A stretch of DNA of 64,000 nucleotides from Neobacillus bataviensis (GCF_019969725.1 NZ_JAHXYW010000012.1:1-64000); one strand, 5' to 3'; positions 1-8,563 are shown, numbered from the stretch's first letter. Notes: generated from the sequence alone by a model not told the origin. Numbers and translations: made by a program.

Positions 1-96
1 TATATCAATTACTATAATAACAAGCGTATAAAGCAAAAATTGGCAGGCATGAGTCCGGTTCAATACCGTACCCATACCAGCCAATTAGCTGCTTAA
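1..96 (+). CDS. IS3-family transposase (OrfB), C-terminal end only
   Basis: The window opens inside a reading frame that ends at a TAA at 94-96. Its last 31 residues include YINYYNNKRIKQKLAGMSPV and then QYR, the typical end of the IS3/IS150-group DDE transposase OrfB (pattern YYNxxRIKxKLxGMSPVQYR). The catalytic core lies upstream of the window, so whether the copy is intact cannot be judged. It would act on the ends of its own insertion sequence. Confidence 0.85.
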   Translation, partial: YINYYNNKRIKQKLAGMSPVQYRTHTSQLAA

Positions 97-122
97 TATA
101 AAACTCTAACTTTTGGGGGTCA
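97..122 (+). mobile_element. Right terminal end of the IS3-family element
   Basis: Just after the transposase stop the sequence runs AAAACTCTAACTTTTGGGGG and then TCA. Read inward this is TGACCCCCAAAAGTTAGAG, the TG-starting terminal inverted repeat style of IS3 elements. The element probably ends near 122. The left end and target duplication are outside the window. Confidence 0.6.
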
Positions 123-152
123 CATCATAATGGCAGCCTGCTCTCTGCTTGC

Positions 153-440
153 TTAATTTCTTTTTTGCAACGATTTAACCGCTAAATGTTCCTCATCTTT
201 TTTTACGTATATATCATATTGCGTATTATCCTTAAATTGGTTAGTCCGATTATCAAAGCTGTATGGCGTTACCGTTTTATACTTTATTCCTTCCGTTTTT
301 AATTTTGCAATTATCCTGAAGTATTCCTCATTGCCGAATGCAGTGTAAATTAATTTCCAGTTCCTATATAAGAAGGTTCGAATGAGTGAAGTAAGTATGA
401 TTACTAAAGCGATCATACCAATCGCAATATATATCTCCAT
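153..440 (-). CDS. Small membrane protein of unknown function
   Basis: A 95-residue protein. Residues 2-20 are one hydrophobic helix (MEIYIAIGMIALVIILTSL), followed by a basic stretch and a soluble part rich in Lys, Tyr and Asn. This looks like a single-pass protein with a cytoplasmic tail of about 70 residues. A GAGG-like ribosome binding site lies before the ATG. I do not recognise a named family. It sits alone between the IS end and the NlpC gene. Confidence 0.6.
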   Translation of the reverse strand: MEIYIAIGMIALVIILTSLIRTFLYRNWKLIYTAFGNEEYFRIIAKLKTEGIKYKTVTPYSFDNRTNQFKDNTQYDIYVKKDEEHLAVKSLQKRN

Positions 441-544
441 TTTCTTGCCTCCCCAAACATTTCATTTTAAACATTATATTTCTGTACATATTATGTAGTT
501 CCTTCCTCTATTTACCTGCCACTTTTTTTAGATTAAATGAAAAA

Positions 545-568
545 AAGACCATCGTCAGTGATGGTCTT
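545..568 (-). terminator. Terminator of the NlpC/P60 gene
   Basis: A 9-bp stem AAGACCATC/GATGGTCTT with a short loop, followed on the minus strand by a T run. It lies just past the stop of the NlpC/P60 gene. Confidence 0.8.
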
Positions 569-570
569 CT

Positions 571-1023
571 TTATACTCGCTTTACTCCAATATATCTAGC
601 ATGCCAATATGGGTTGCTTGTGTAGGTGATCATGACCCCTTTTGAGGATGATGCCATAATCATTTTCCCGTATCCAATATAGATGGCAACATGGGTTGGG
701 GCGCTTGCTTTGGTTGGTCCATAGAATAGTAAATCGCCTATTTGCAAATTAGATGGTCGATATCCGTTTCCATAATACATTTGAGCTGCCGTGCGATTTA
801 GTGTTCTTCCTGCTTTTCCGTAAGAATACTTTACAAGACCTGAACAGTCAAAACCACTTGGAGACATCCCGCCCCATCGGTATGGAACTCCTATATTCGA
901 TTTCGCAATCGAAATCGCTGCTGTATGATAATTATAAGCTGCTTCCGCTTTTTCACCCTTGGCGGCGAACAAAGAGCCACAAGAAGCTATAATAGTAAAA
1001 ACTACGATGAATTTCTTTAGCAT
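571..1023 (-). CDS. Secreted NlpC/P60-family cell wall hydrolase (single domain)
   Basis: A 150-residue protein with a signal peptide (about residues 1-28, ending near AEA) and one NlpC/P60 domain. Families of this type cleave gamma-D-Glu to diamino-acid bonds in peptidoglycan stem peptides. The nucleophile motif is FDCSG (Cys60) and the catalytic His is THVAIY (His111). The third catalytic position, normally the His of a MIHASS-type motif 12 residues later, is Met123 here (KMIMASS). There are no LysM or SH3 domains. Activity may be reduced or altered. A strong AGGAGGT site precedes the ATG. It is monocistronic, with its own terminator. Confidence 0.88.
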   Translation of the reverse strand: MLKKFIVVFTIIASCGSLFAAKGEKAEAAYNYHTAAISIAKSNIGVPYRWGGMSPSGFDCSGLVKYSYGKAGRTLNRTAAQMYYGNGYRPSNLQIGDLLFYGPTKASAPTHVAIYIGYGKMIMASSSKGVMITYTSNPYWHARYIGVKRV

Positions 1024-1156
1024 GGTTGTTACCTCCTAGTGTGAGTTGATACGTTCACTATACTAGAAAGGTATGACAGACTCATCACAACAAGATGATA
1101 ATTATATTACAAAGTTATTCTAATATAATTTCAGCACAACCTCTTTCCGCTTTTTG

Positions 1157-2242
1157 CTAACTAGTGCTTTCATCCTGCTCACAATCCTTATTCCTAAACA
1201 ATGAATTCCCCATGCCACTATTTTCGATGTCCTGATTCCTATTATTGCAAGCAATATTCTCAACCACTTCATTATCATTGGAGTTTAAATCAAGTCCATC
1301 ATCATCGTTTTCATTCGCTTTATTCCTAATAATAAAATTGTTGTTTTGATTAACCAGAATTCCATCTTTCTTATTATTCGACGTACGATTTTCTTCAATA
1401 TAATTAAATCCTTGAGTTGGAACATTGGCTGGAGAAATAATCGAAATGCCACTTTCTGCGTTCCAAAAACTTATATTCAACTGATAAAGCGAGCTAAAAG
1501 GATTATTTATTCTTATTCCATTCCCTTTTGATCTTGTAATATTATTTTCGATGATGGACATGGTTCCATTATTTAAAGATATTCCATCACTGCCAGTATG
1601 TTGAATTTCATTTTGAAATATTAACCCCGAAAAAGCCTGCTCGGCTGAAACGATTCCATTTTGTCCGGCCTTTTGTATCTTATTTTGAATGATTGAAGTG
1701 AAAGGATTAACTGGAACTGTAGATTGAGTAACATTTATATTTATGCCATTCTTTCCAACGTCTTTTATCTCATTTTGAATCATTACATTGATGTTAGGAT
1801 CCGTAATATTGAATCCGTTTTGACCAATATTCGTTATTTTATTTTTTTTAAATAAATGAGTAGCTCCATTCGTAAAGACAACGCTTTGGTTAATGAAGAT
1901 ACCATCATTTTTGATATTTTTAATCACATTCTCTAAGCAATACGCAAAATCGCAAAATTCTATTGATATTCCACTTTGAATGTAATTTTGGATAGTAAAA
2001 CCTTTTATTTCAATACCAGAGGCTAGGTTTGCGGAGGATTGGCCCACTCTAAATCCAAAAGGCAATGAATGATTCCCGTCAAGAGCGGCTCCTTTCTCCC
2101 CGATAATCGCTAACCCTCTATTAAATACGTTTACACTTTCATGATACGTTCCTTCTTTTACAAAGACTAAATCACCTGGCTGTGCAGCTGTTACCGCTGC
2201 TTGAATTGTAGGAAAATCTCTAGGAACCACGATTATACTCAT
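1157..2242 (-). CDS. Right-handed parallel beta-helix repeat protein (NosD/pectate-lyase fold)
   Basis: A 361-residue protein with no obvious signal peptide. The N-terminus (VPRDFPTIQAAVTAAQPGDL, then VFVKEGTY) is the classical start of NosD/pectate-lyase-like beta-helix proteins. It is followed by about ten rungs of 22-27 residues with recurrent NxI.....GI and DGI motifs (for example around residues 100-130 and 285-330). Such folds bind or cleave carbohydrates, or form structural fibres; no catalytic residues can be assigned. A GGAGG site precedes the ATG. Bacillus relatives often have spore-coat or exosporium neighbours, but nothing here proves that. Confidence 0.75.
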   Translation of the reverse strand: MSIIVVPRDFPTIQAAVTAAQPGDLVFVKEGTYHESVNVFNRGLAIIGEKGAALDGNHSLPFGFRVGQSSANLASGIEIKGFTIQNYIQSGISIEFCDFAYCLENVIKNIKNDGIFINQSVVFTNGATHLFKKNKITNIGQNGFNITDPNINVMIQNEIKDVGKNGININVTQSTVPVNPFTSIIQNKIQKAGQNGIVSAEQAFSGLIFQNEIQHTGSDGISLNNGTMSIIENNITRSKGNGIRINNPFSSLYQLNISFWNAESGISIISPANVPTQGFNYIEENRTSNNKKDGILVNQNNNFIIRNKANENDDDGLDLNSNDNEVVENIACNNRNQDIENSGMGNSLFRNKDCEQDESTS

Positions 2243-2333
2243 GTATCTGTACCTCCAAAATTAGTTAATGCTATTGGTATGCATGTCCATTGCAATTTGA
2301 AAGGTACAAGGGTTTAAATGGAGTCATTATTTT

Positions 2334-2351
2334 TTGTTGCAAATACAACAA
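2334..2351. promoter_or_regulatory. Candidate MarR operator, site 1
   Basis: Perfect dyad TTGTTG-N6-CAACAA. It contains TGTTGCAAATACAA, which recurs in opposite orientation at the second site 45 bp downstream. It lies in the promoter region of the MarR gene, so autoregulation is likely. Confidence 0.6.
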
Positions 2352-2383
2352 AGTTAAGTTACATTTAATACATGCTAATTTTA

Positions 2384-2395
2384 TTGCATTTGCAA
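2384..2395. promoter_or_regulatory. Candidate MarR operator, site 2
   Basis: Dyad TTGCA-TT-TGCAA. On the minus strand it reads TGTTGCAAATGCAA, matching site 1 except at one position. It lies 29 bp before the MarR start codon. Confidence 0.55.
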
Positions 2396-2423
2396 CATAT
2401 TTTTTTGAAAAAAGGAGTTACTT

Positions 2424-2876
2424 ATGAAGGAAATTCTCCGTGAAATTGGAATGATTGCAAGGGCATTAGATTCGATAAGTAATATTGAATTCAAAGAATA
2501 TGACCTTACAAAAGGGCAGTATTTGTACTTGGTGCGAATCTGTGAAAACCCTGGAATCATTCAAGAAAAGTTAGCAGAGATGATAAAAGTAGATCGAACA
2601 ACAGCCGCTCGGGCTGTGAAAAAACTTGAAATGAATGGCTTTATTGAAAAGAAAGACGATCAACATAACAAAAAAATTAACAAGCTCTTTCCAACAGAGA
2701 AAGGAAAACATGTTTATCCATTTATAAAAAGAGAAAATGATTACTCCAATATCGTGGCATTAGAGGGATTATCCGAAGGAGAAATAGAATCCATTTTTAA
2801 TCTTCTTCAAAAAGTAAGAAAGAATATAGAAAAAGACTGGGAATATGTCAAAAAGGGAAACAAGAGAAATTATTAA
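2424..2876 (+). CDS. MarR-family transcriptional regulator
   Basis: A 150-residue winged-helix regulator. The DNA-binding segment is at about residues 45-90: IIQEKLAEMIKVDRTTAARA then VKKLEMNGFIEKK, the typical MarR recognition helix and wing. Flanking helices form the dimer interface. AAGGAG lies before the ATG. It is followed 24 bp later by paiA on the same strand, so it probably regulates itself and that acetyltransferase through the two dyads in its promoter. The ligand is unknown. Confidence 0.9.
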   Translation: MKEILREIGMIARALDSISNIEFKEYDLTKGQYLYLVRICENPGIIQEKLAEMIKVDRTTAARAVKKLEMNGFIEKKDDQHNKKINKLFPTEKGKHVYPFIKRENDYSNIVALEGLSEGEIESIFNLLQKVRKNIEKDWEYVKKGNKRNY

Positions 2877-2900
2877 TATATAGAGGAGCGACAACTATAA

Positions 2901-3419
<519 letters not shown>

Positions 3420-3431
3420 CAGAACGAAACG

Positions 3432-3452
3432 GAGCTGCCAAATTGGCAGCTC
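3432..3452 (+). terminator. Terminator of the marR-paiA unit
   Basis: GAGCTGCCAA/TTGGCAGCTC stem with almost no loop, followed by TTTT, just after the paiA stop. Confidence 0.75.
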
Positions 3453-3499
3453 TTTTCAGATTGGCATATTTTCAAACCCAATTATATCTATCCTAAGAC

Positions 3500-3815
3500 A
3501 TTCGTTTTTCCACATCAATCGATTATTTTCGGGGAAATTCCTTATGTGCTATATTAATTAATCGTTTGATTAAAACCATGAATAACCCCGCTATAGAAGG
3601 ATTTATGTGATGGAAACCTATCGAAAAATGTTTATGAAATACCAGAAAAAATCGCATCAACCTTGTAAAAAAGACAAATTTCTTCAAGACTGACAGAATT
3701 CAATAAGATTCCCGATTCTTCGCCTTTAATCAGACGTTTAATTAACTTTGGCTTCTACCCGCATTCATACTCATTTCTTCTCTCAAAATACGTTAGAAGA
3801 ATGTCGAAGGAAATT
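3500..3815. repeat. Dispersed intergenic element, copy A (about 315 bp)
   Basis: This gene-free stretch is homologous to 24495-24810, with a constant offset of 20995 bp across the element apart from a short compensated shift near 3606-3655. Shared landmarks are CAATCGA (3516), GTGCTATA (3546), ATCGTTTGATTAA (3561), ATCAACC (3656), ACTGACAGAATTCAAT (3689), a palindrome TTAATCAGACGTTTAATTAA (3726) and GAAGAATGTCGAAGGAA (3796). Hand alignment suggests roughly 70-75 percent identity. No uninterrupted reading frame spans it. Its nature is unknown. Confidence 0.8.
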
Positions 3816-3909
3816 TTGCTTTATTTAAGAAACCAAACATAAGAGCTCGTGGTACAATGAAATAACTATTGCTTATATAAATTAATTATTTACATAGGAG
3901 ATGTTTACG

Positions 3910-5097
3910 TTGGCAACAGCGCCCCAACCAATGGTCAAAAGTGAAGAACCTCTTTTTCGTCGAGCTGTTTTTACTTTCTCTGGAGCACACTTTTTGAATG
4001 ATTTAGTGACCACAGGAATGGTTCCAGCTTTAGTGGTATTATACAAACATTTTTTTCATTTGAATTACACCCAGTCTACTTTAGTGGTTTTACTCTCGTA
4101 TTTAACATCATCCGTTTCACAGCCTCTTTTCGGGATGTTAGCGGATCGCAAACCTAGAGTTTGGCTGTTTCCAGCAGGCGTTTTTTGTTCCATTATGGGT
4201 CTAGCCTTAACTGGTCTTGCACCATCACTTCCATGGCTACTATTCTTTATTTCTATTTCAGGACTTGGTTCCGGTGCCTTCCATCCCGAAGCTTCTCGCG
4301 GGACCCATCTTGCTGCTGGTTCTAAAAAGGGATTGGCTCAAGCCATTTTTCAAGTAGGCGGTAATTCAGGCCAAGCTTTCGGTCCTTTGTTGGTTTCCAT
4401 TTATGTCACACATTCGGGAATCCACGGACTCCTTTGGCTCATCCCTGTCGCCATCCTTTCTATCTTTTTGACTGGACAAATACTTCCATGGTTAGGACAA
4501 AAATTACAGTCATCCAATGTTATTCGTAAAAAGGAATTAAAAGGAACCAACAATATAATGGGAGCAACCATCCTTTGTGGCGTCATCATTTTACGTTCAT
4601 GGTGCCAAATAGGAGTTGTCATCTTTTTACCTTTCTATTTGCATGATTTATCCATCCAACAGTCCGAAATACTTAGTTTTGTCTTTGTTGGAGCAGGAGC
4701 ACTTGGTACTTTTATCGGCGGGATTTGGTCGGACAAAATAGGGATGAAACGTTTACTTGTCACCTCTATGTTACTTGCTACTCCTTTTGCTATTATTTTT
4801 CCCTATTTACATGGGGTATTCTCCATTATAGATTTGTTATTTTTCGGATTTTGCGTTCTTTCCTCTTTTTCAGTAAGTGTTGTTTATATGCAACACATGT
4901 TACCTAAAAATATTGGGTTGGCTTCTGGTCTATCGATTGGATTCGGTGTAGGAGCTGGTGGGATTGGTTCTGTCTTCATGGGTGGCATTTCAGATGCCTT
5001 TGGCGTAGCTACCGTTTTTACAATCCTTTCCCTACTTCCATTAGCTGGTTCCATTCTTGCCTTCTTTTTGCCTAATGATAGATTGGAAAATGAATGA
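3910..5097 (+). CDS. MFS exporter of the fosmidomycin-resistance (Fsr) type
   Basis: A 395-residue, 12-helix major facilitator. GAHFLNDLVTTGMVPALVVL, LTSSVSQPLFGMLADRKPR and GSGAFHPEASR match the Fsr family, which exports fosmidomycin and related compounds in exchange for protons. I chose the TTG at 3910: the AGGAG site at 3895-3899 directly abuts the ATG at 3901 but is well spaced from the TTG. The gene follows repeat element A and has its own terminator. The true substrate is unknown. Confidence 0.82.
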   Translation: MATAPQPMVKSEEPLFRRAVFTFSGAHFLNDLVTTGMVPALVVLYKHFFHLNYTQSTLVVLLSYLTSSVSQPLFGMLADRKPRVWLFPAGVFCSIMGLALTGLAPSLPWLLFFISISGLGSGAFHPEASRGTHLAAGSKKGLAQAIFQVGGNSGQAFGPLLVSIYVTHSGIHGLLWLIPVAILSIFLTGQILPWLGQKLQSSNVIRKKELKGTNNIMGATILCGVIILRSWCQIGVVIFLPFYLHDLSIQQSEILSFVFVGAGALGTFIGGIWSDKIGMKRLLVTSMLLATPFAIIFPYLHGVFSIIDLLFFGFCVLSSFSVSVVYMQHMLPKNIGLASGLSIGFGVGAGGIGSVFMGGISDAFGVATVFTILSLLPLAGSILAFFLPNDRLENE

Positions 5098-5162
5098 AAT
5101 ATTACGTTCTTTAAAAATATTTAAAACACTTTAGAGAACCATCAGATCAGATCCTAATGTTA

Positions 5163-5192
5163 AAAGCGTGGGTTTTATCCATGCTTTTTTTT
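5163..5192 (+). terminator. Terminator of the Fsr-type exporter
   Basis: AAAGCGTGG/CCATGCTTT stem with a 7-base loop and a run of eight T. Confidence 0.8.
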
Positions 5193-5214
5193 CTAAATAT
5201 TTCATTATATCAGT

Positions 5215-5295
5215 TCTTAAAGGATCTCCGCAGCAATCCTTCTTTAACTCAAGCACCCTATAGTTTAAGAAGAAATCTTTAAAGTTGGAGATCTA
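5215..5295. repeat. CACCCGTTAGT-family intergenic repeat
   Basis: Contains GATCTCCGCAGCAATCC and then TTTAACTCAAGCACCCTATAGTTTAAG. The second part is shared with the copies at 13530 and 59255 (GCACCCTAT.GTTTAAGTA). Non-coding, between converging genes. Confidence 0.65.
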
Positions 5296-5320
5296 AATCA
5301 TTTAAAGTCCCATTCAATAT

Positions 5321-5758
5321 TTATCTGATTTTCTCCGCCAACTCTAAAATAATTCCCTCTGGACCACGAACGTAGCATAACTTATAACTTTCTTCATATC
5401 GCTGTATCTCACTAAAGATTTCCGTGCCTTTCTTTTTCAATTTTGCAACAATAGCTTCAATATCTTCAACAGCAAAGCAAATATGTCGGATACCCAGCGT
5501 ATTTGCCAAAGGTTGCTGAATATCTTTTTCATCTGACGGCGTGTAAAATTTGACTAGCTCTATCCATGCCTGACCATCTGGCATCCCCAATCCTACACAT
5601 GCCGTTTTAACATCATTAAGCCCAACTATTCTGTCCAACTGTTCTCCATCCAATTCCCATTCCGCTTGCACTTCAAGTCCTAAATCAAGAAAAAACGCTT
5701 TAGCCTCTGAAAGATCATTTACGTTTATACTCACATGATCTATTCTATTGATCTTCAT
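5321..5758 (-). CDS. VOC-superfamily protein (glyoxalase/dioxygenase fold)
   Basis: A 145-residue protein with two beta-alpha-beta-beta-beta modules. The N-terminal strand INRIDHVSINVNDL, the central IRHICFAVEDIEAIVAKLKK and the C-terminal PEGIILELAE place the metal-binding residues of the VOC fold at His8, the His of IRHICFAV and the final Glu. Members include methylmalonyl-CoA epimerases, glyoxalases and resistance proteins, and the reaction cannot be set from sequence. A good GAGGT site precedes the ATG. It is monocistronic. Confidence 0.8.
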   Translation of the reverse strand: MKINRIDHVSINVNDLSEAKAFFLDLGLEVQAEWELDGEQLDRIVGLNDVKTACVGLGMPDGQAWIELVKFYTPSDEKDIQQPLANTLGIRHICFAVEDIEAIVAKLKKKGTEIFSEIQRYEESYKLCYVRGPEGIILELAEKIR

Positions 5759-5859
5759 ATCTCGTACCTCCTATATTCCTGTTATTTTCAATACCTGTAT
5801 TCGTGTAAGGTTTGTTTGAAATTCTAATTCGCTGAAAACAGAAAATATCCTTCTTTAAC

Positions 5860-5935
5860 AAACCTTCCCCGTTAATCAATAAAAAAAGCCGTATCTACGG
5901 CAGTAGGTTCCTAGCAGGGGATCTGACCCCGTTAT
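5860..5935. repeat. CACCCGTTAGT-family intergenic repeat
   Basis: CTTCCCCGTTAATCAATAAA and AAAAGCCGTATCTACGGCAG (a small hairpin), then GATCTGACCCCGTTATTGTAA, which runs into the stop codon of the DUF421 gene. Same two-core layout as at 6745 and 10340. Confidence 0.6.
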
Positions 5936-6591
5936 TGTAAATGCTTTGGTAGGGGGATTTTATGTTCATTATTCTTAATCTCTTCGAAAATGTCCTCTTG
6001 ACTTTCGACCTCGTACTGTTTGTTTATCAAGTTTAAAATTTCGTTTATATGAGTAAGTTGCGAATTACTAGGGATCAAATTAACGATAGTATGTTTGAAA
6101 TCATCAAATTCCTTTTTCGTTACAGGTTGAGCATCGTGCTTCAACTCAAAACCTAATTGACCATTTGGTTCCAGGGTTGCCCATTTAACGTCACTTATTT
6201 TAGATACACTATTTTGTCTAAGTTTCGTTTCAAGTTGGTCCACCGATAACCTAAGTTTCTTCAGGTTTTTTTCATTCAAAGCACCGTTATCAATTACCAC
6301 CATCGCTTTACCTGTAATCATTTTTTCAAAACTGTCAGATTTTATTTGTATAAATTCAATTACTAAAAGTGTTCCGATAAGAACATTAGCAACCAAAAAG
6401 GTTGTCCAAATATTTTTTCCCACTACAGGTTGAATAAGTAAAGTTCCAATTGCAATCATTATAACAGCTTCAGCCAATGACATTTGAGAAATTGCTTTCC
6501 GACCTGCCACCCTCAAAAGCACTGTTCCCTCAAGAACAATCAAAATCGCCTTCCAAATATAATCCCATATCATATAATAAATAACCACCAT
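5932..6591 (-). CDS. DUF421 membrane protein (YetF/YrbG-like)
   Basis: A 219-residue protein with three N-terminal membrane helices (about residues 10-85) and a cytoplasmic DUF421 domain. Motifs are LLRVAGRKAISQMSLAEAVI and IAIGTLLIQPVV, then KNLKKLRLSVDQLETKLRQN. DUF421 proteins of spore formers sit in spore membranes, and the related 2Duf protein of some strains raises spore heat resistance. A second DUF421 gene is at 58479. The C-terminal tail is charged. An alternative start is Met7. The function of this copy is inferred only from its family. Confidence 0.85.
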   Translation of the reverse strand: MVVIYYMIWDYIWKAILIVLEGTVLLRVAGRKAISQMSLAEAVIMIAIGTLLIQPVVGKNIWTTFLVANVLIGTLLVIEFIQIKSDSFEKMITGKAMVVIDNGALNEKNLKKLRLSVDQLETKLRQNSVSKISDVKWATLEPNGQLGFELKHDAQPVTKKEFDDFKHTIVNLIPSNSQLTHINEILNLINKQYEVESQEDIFEEIKNNEHKIPLPKHLQ

Positions 6592-6935
6592 TCAATTAAA
6601 CAGAGTTACAGATATCTTCCCCAAATTTCCCTCTATTATCCAAATCTTCAAAAAGCAAAAACATAGAAAAAATTACAAAAGTGAAGAAGAGGATTGTATC
6701 TTTCCACTGACTCACTTTTGCACTTTATCGCTCTTAACTTTAGTTAAGCCTTCCTCAACTGTCCTGCCCCGTTAGCATAATAAGAAAAAGAGATCGCCGC
6801 AGCCATCCCAATCTTTAACTCTTGCACCCGTTAGTGGAAGATCATTGCTGATTTTTATTGAAGGAAAGCACCCGTTCGCCATCCATGAAGCTCAATTTCA
6901 ACACTACTACTCCTTAAAATAAAAGTACTTAGTTT
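6592..6935. other. Gene-free gap containing a repeat copy
   Basis: No reading frame of note. The central part (6742-6835) is a copy of the CACCCGTTAGT family; the rest is AT-rich sequence between two minus-strand genes and should hold the DUF421 promoter. Confidence 0.6.
6742..6835. repeat. CACCCGTTAGT-family intergenic repeat (full copy)
   Basis: First core CTCAACTGTCCTGCCCCGTTAG, then AATAAGAAAAAGAGATCGCCG with a CGCCGCAGC hairpin region, then second core TTTAACTCTTGCACCCGTTAG. One of the clearest copies. Confidence 0.75.
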
Positions 6936-8162
6936 TTACAAATAATACTCAATCATTTTTGCAAACTTTTCTTTCAGTTTTTCTTTTATAGATAATTGAT
7001 TGACATCAGAGGATGTTACTCGCTTTGAATTTTGGAAGTCTTCATTGATGACTGGCTTTATTTTAGAAATAAAGACAGGGTCATGGATATAGCAATTCAT
7101 TTCTTCATTTAAATGAAACGAGCGCGAATCAAAATTTACGGTCCCTACCATCAATACGTTTTTATCAATCAAGAATACTTTACCGTGTATCACGCCCTTT
7201 TTATAACCGTATACTTCTATTCCCTGTTTTAATGCTTTTCGAATATATGGATACGCTGCCTCTTTAACCAACAGTGCATCCGAATGAGGTGAGAACAGAA
7301 TTTTAACACGAACTCCTCTTTTTCTTGCATCCACTAATGAGTTCCAAATAGTTCTGTCATTTAATATAAAATAAGGTGTTACTATAACGATGGACTCTTT
7401 TGCTTGATGAAACAGCATTGCATAATCTTGCCCAAGTTTTACTCCGCTATAATATGAAGTAAATCGATGCAAGGTTGCTCCCTTTTCCTTTGTCGCGCTG
7501 TGGATAGGGATCTGTTGAGCTGAGTTTTTCCTCCAGTCTAACACAAATTGATGTTCTAGATCTTGAACTCCTTCTCCTCGTATTTGAAGGTGATAATCTC
7601 TCCAGTGACCGAGTTTTACTTTTTCTCCTAAATACTTCTTGCCGATGTTAAATCCACCAATGTACCCAATCCTTCCATCAATAATTGAAATACGGCGATG
7701 ATTCCGACGATCCAAAGAAGCAAAAAGATATGGAAAAGCAGGCTTATTGTAATACGTAAAATGCACTCCTGCTTTAACCAATAATTCTCTTTCCCTTTTC
7801 TTTAGTAAAATTCCACCCAGACTATCCACTGAATAATATACTTCTACACCTTCCTGGCTTTTTTGTCTCAATAAATCCAGAAATTGATGACTTACTTTAT
7901 CATCAGCAATAGAGAAAAAGTTGATATGCACGTAATTTTTTGCTTTCCTTATATCTGAGAATAATTGATTGTTTAACTGTTTACCCTCCGTATACAAAGT
8001 AATATTACTTTGACGAATCGGGTATTGGATGGGCTGCTGGTCAAATACCATCCTTTTTTCGGCTGCTGTTCTGTCAATTTTACCCCAAACAAGCAAAACA
8101 TAACATGCGCCGATAAATACAATTAGGAGTACTTGAAGGATTTTCGGTATCTTTTTCAACAT
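6936..8162 (-). CDS. Phospholipase D-family cardiolipin synthase
   Basis: A 408-residue protein with one N-terminal membrane helix (residues 9-27) and two PLD domains. The second HKD motif is canonical (HGKVFLID, His326, Lys328, Asp333, then GTVNFDSRS). The first is HRRISIID (His155, Arg157), with Arg in place of the usual Lys. The family joins two phosphatidylglycerol molecules into cardiolipin and glycerol at the membrane. It resembles minor Bacillus cardiolipin synthases such as YwjE rather than ClsA, which has two membrane helices. It is divergent from the EamA gene. Confidence 0.85.
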   Translation of the reverse strand: MLKKIPKILQVLLIVFIGACYVLLVWGKIDRTAAEKRMVFDQQPIQYPIRQSNITLYTEGKQLNNQLFSDIRKAKNYVHINFFSIADDKVSHQFLDLLRQKSQEGVEVYYSVDSLGGILLKKRERELLVKAGVHFTYYNKPAFPYLFASLDRRNHRRISIIDGRIGYIGGFNIGKKYLGEKVKLGHWRDYHLQIRGEGVQDLEHQFVLDWRKNSAQQIPIHSATKEKGATLHRFTSYYSGVKLGQDYAMLFHQAKESIVIVTPYFILNDRTIWNSLVDARKRGVRVKILFSPHSDALLVKEAAYPYIRKALKQGIEVYGYKKGVIHGKVFLIDKNVLMVGTVNFDSRSFHLNEEMNCYIHDPVFISKIKPVINEDFQNSKRVTSSDVNQLSIKEKLKEKFAKMIEYYL

Positions 8163-8563
8163 ATGTAATCTCCTTTATATATTATCGTTTTCATTCTGTT
8201 AGTTTCTGTTATCGGGACAAAACTATCCCGTTAGAACGTCTTTCTATACATAATGTTATCAATAATTTGGAAGGCGATATTTTTAGAATATCTATCATAA
8301 ACATCAAAACTATGGGTTGATTACATAAAGATAATTTAGTAAATTAAAGATGAATCAAAAGTGTATAAAGAAGAATTGTTTGGGATACGAAAGCTAATTT
8401 TCTTCTTAAAAACCCCCAAAATTCCATTTGGGGTGTGTCGGAAAATCAATTCCGTTACTAATTATCGTTGGATTTTCAATGAAAACTGTATAAGAGTAGA
8501 TCGTTCCCGCCTCTTTACTTAAGAGGCGGGATTTTTTATTAATAAGAACAGGAGAATTAACAA
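8163..8563. other. Divergent promoter region with a structured leader for the EamA gene
   Basis: The 401-bp gap holds the promoter of the PLD gene and, on its right side, a run of hairpins before the EamA gene: CCCCAAA/TTTGGGG at 8414-8433, CGGAA/TTCCG at 8439-8454, TTTTC/GAAAA at 8473-8485, and a strong terminator at 8506-8537. I see no match to a riboswitch class that I know. Confidence 0.5.
8506..8537 (+). terminator. Intrinsic terminator inside the leader of the EamA gene (possible attenuator)
   Basis: A ten-base-pair stem CCCGCCTCTT/AAGAGGCGGG, 5-base loop, then TTTTTT. It ends 26 bp before the start codon of the downstream gene, and no plus-strand gene lies upstream in the 400-bp gap. 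It may therefore regulate readthrough into the exporter. Confidence 0.7.

Noticed and set aside
6936..8162. First PLD motif HRRISIID read as a dead active site
   Set aside because: Arg for Lys at this position is, to my knowledge, common in the YwjE-like subfamily, so I noted it but did not treat it as loss of function.
8406..8540. T-box, ykkC/guanidine, ZTP or fluoride riboswitch before the EamA gene
   Set aside because: None of the conserved motifs of these classes that I know is present; left as an unassigned structured leader.
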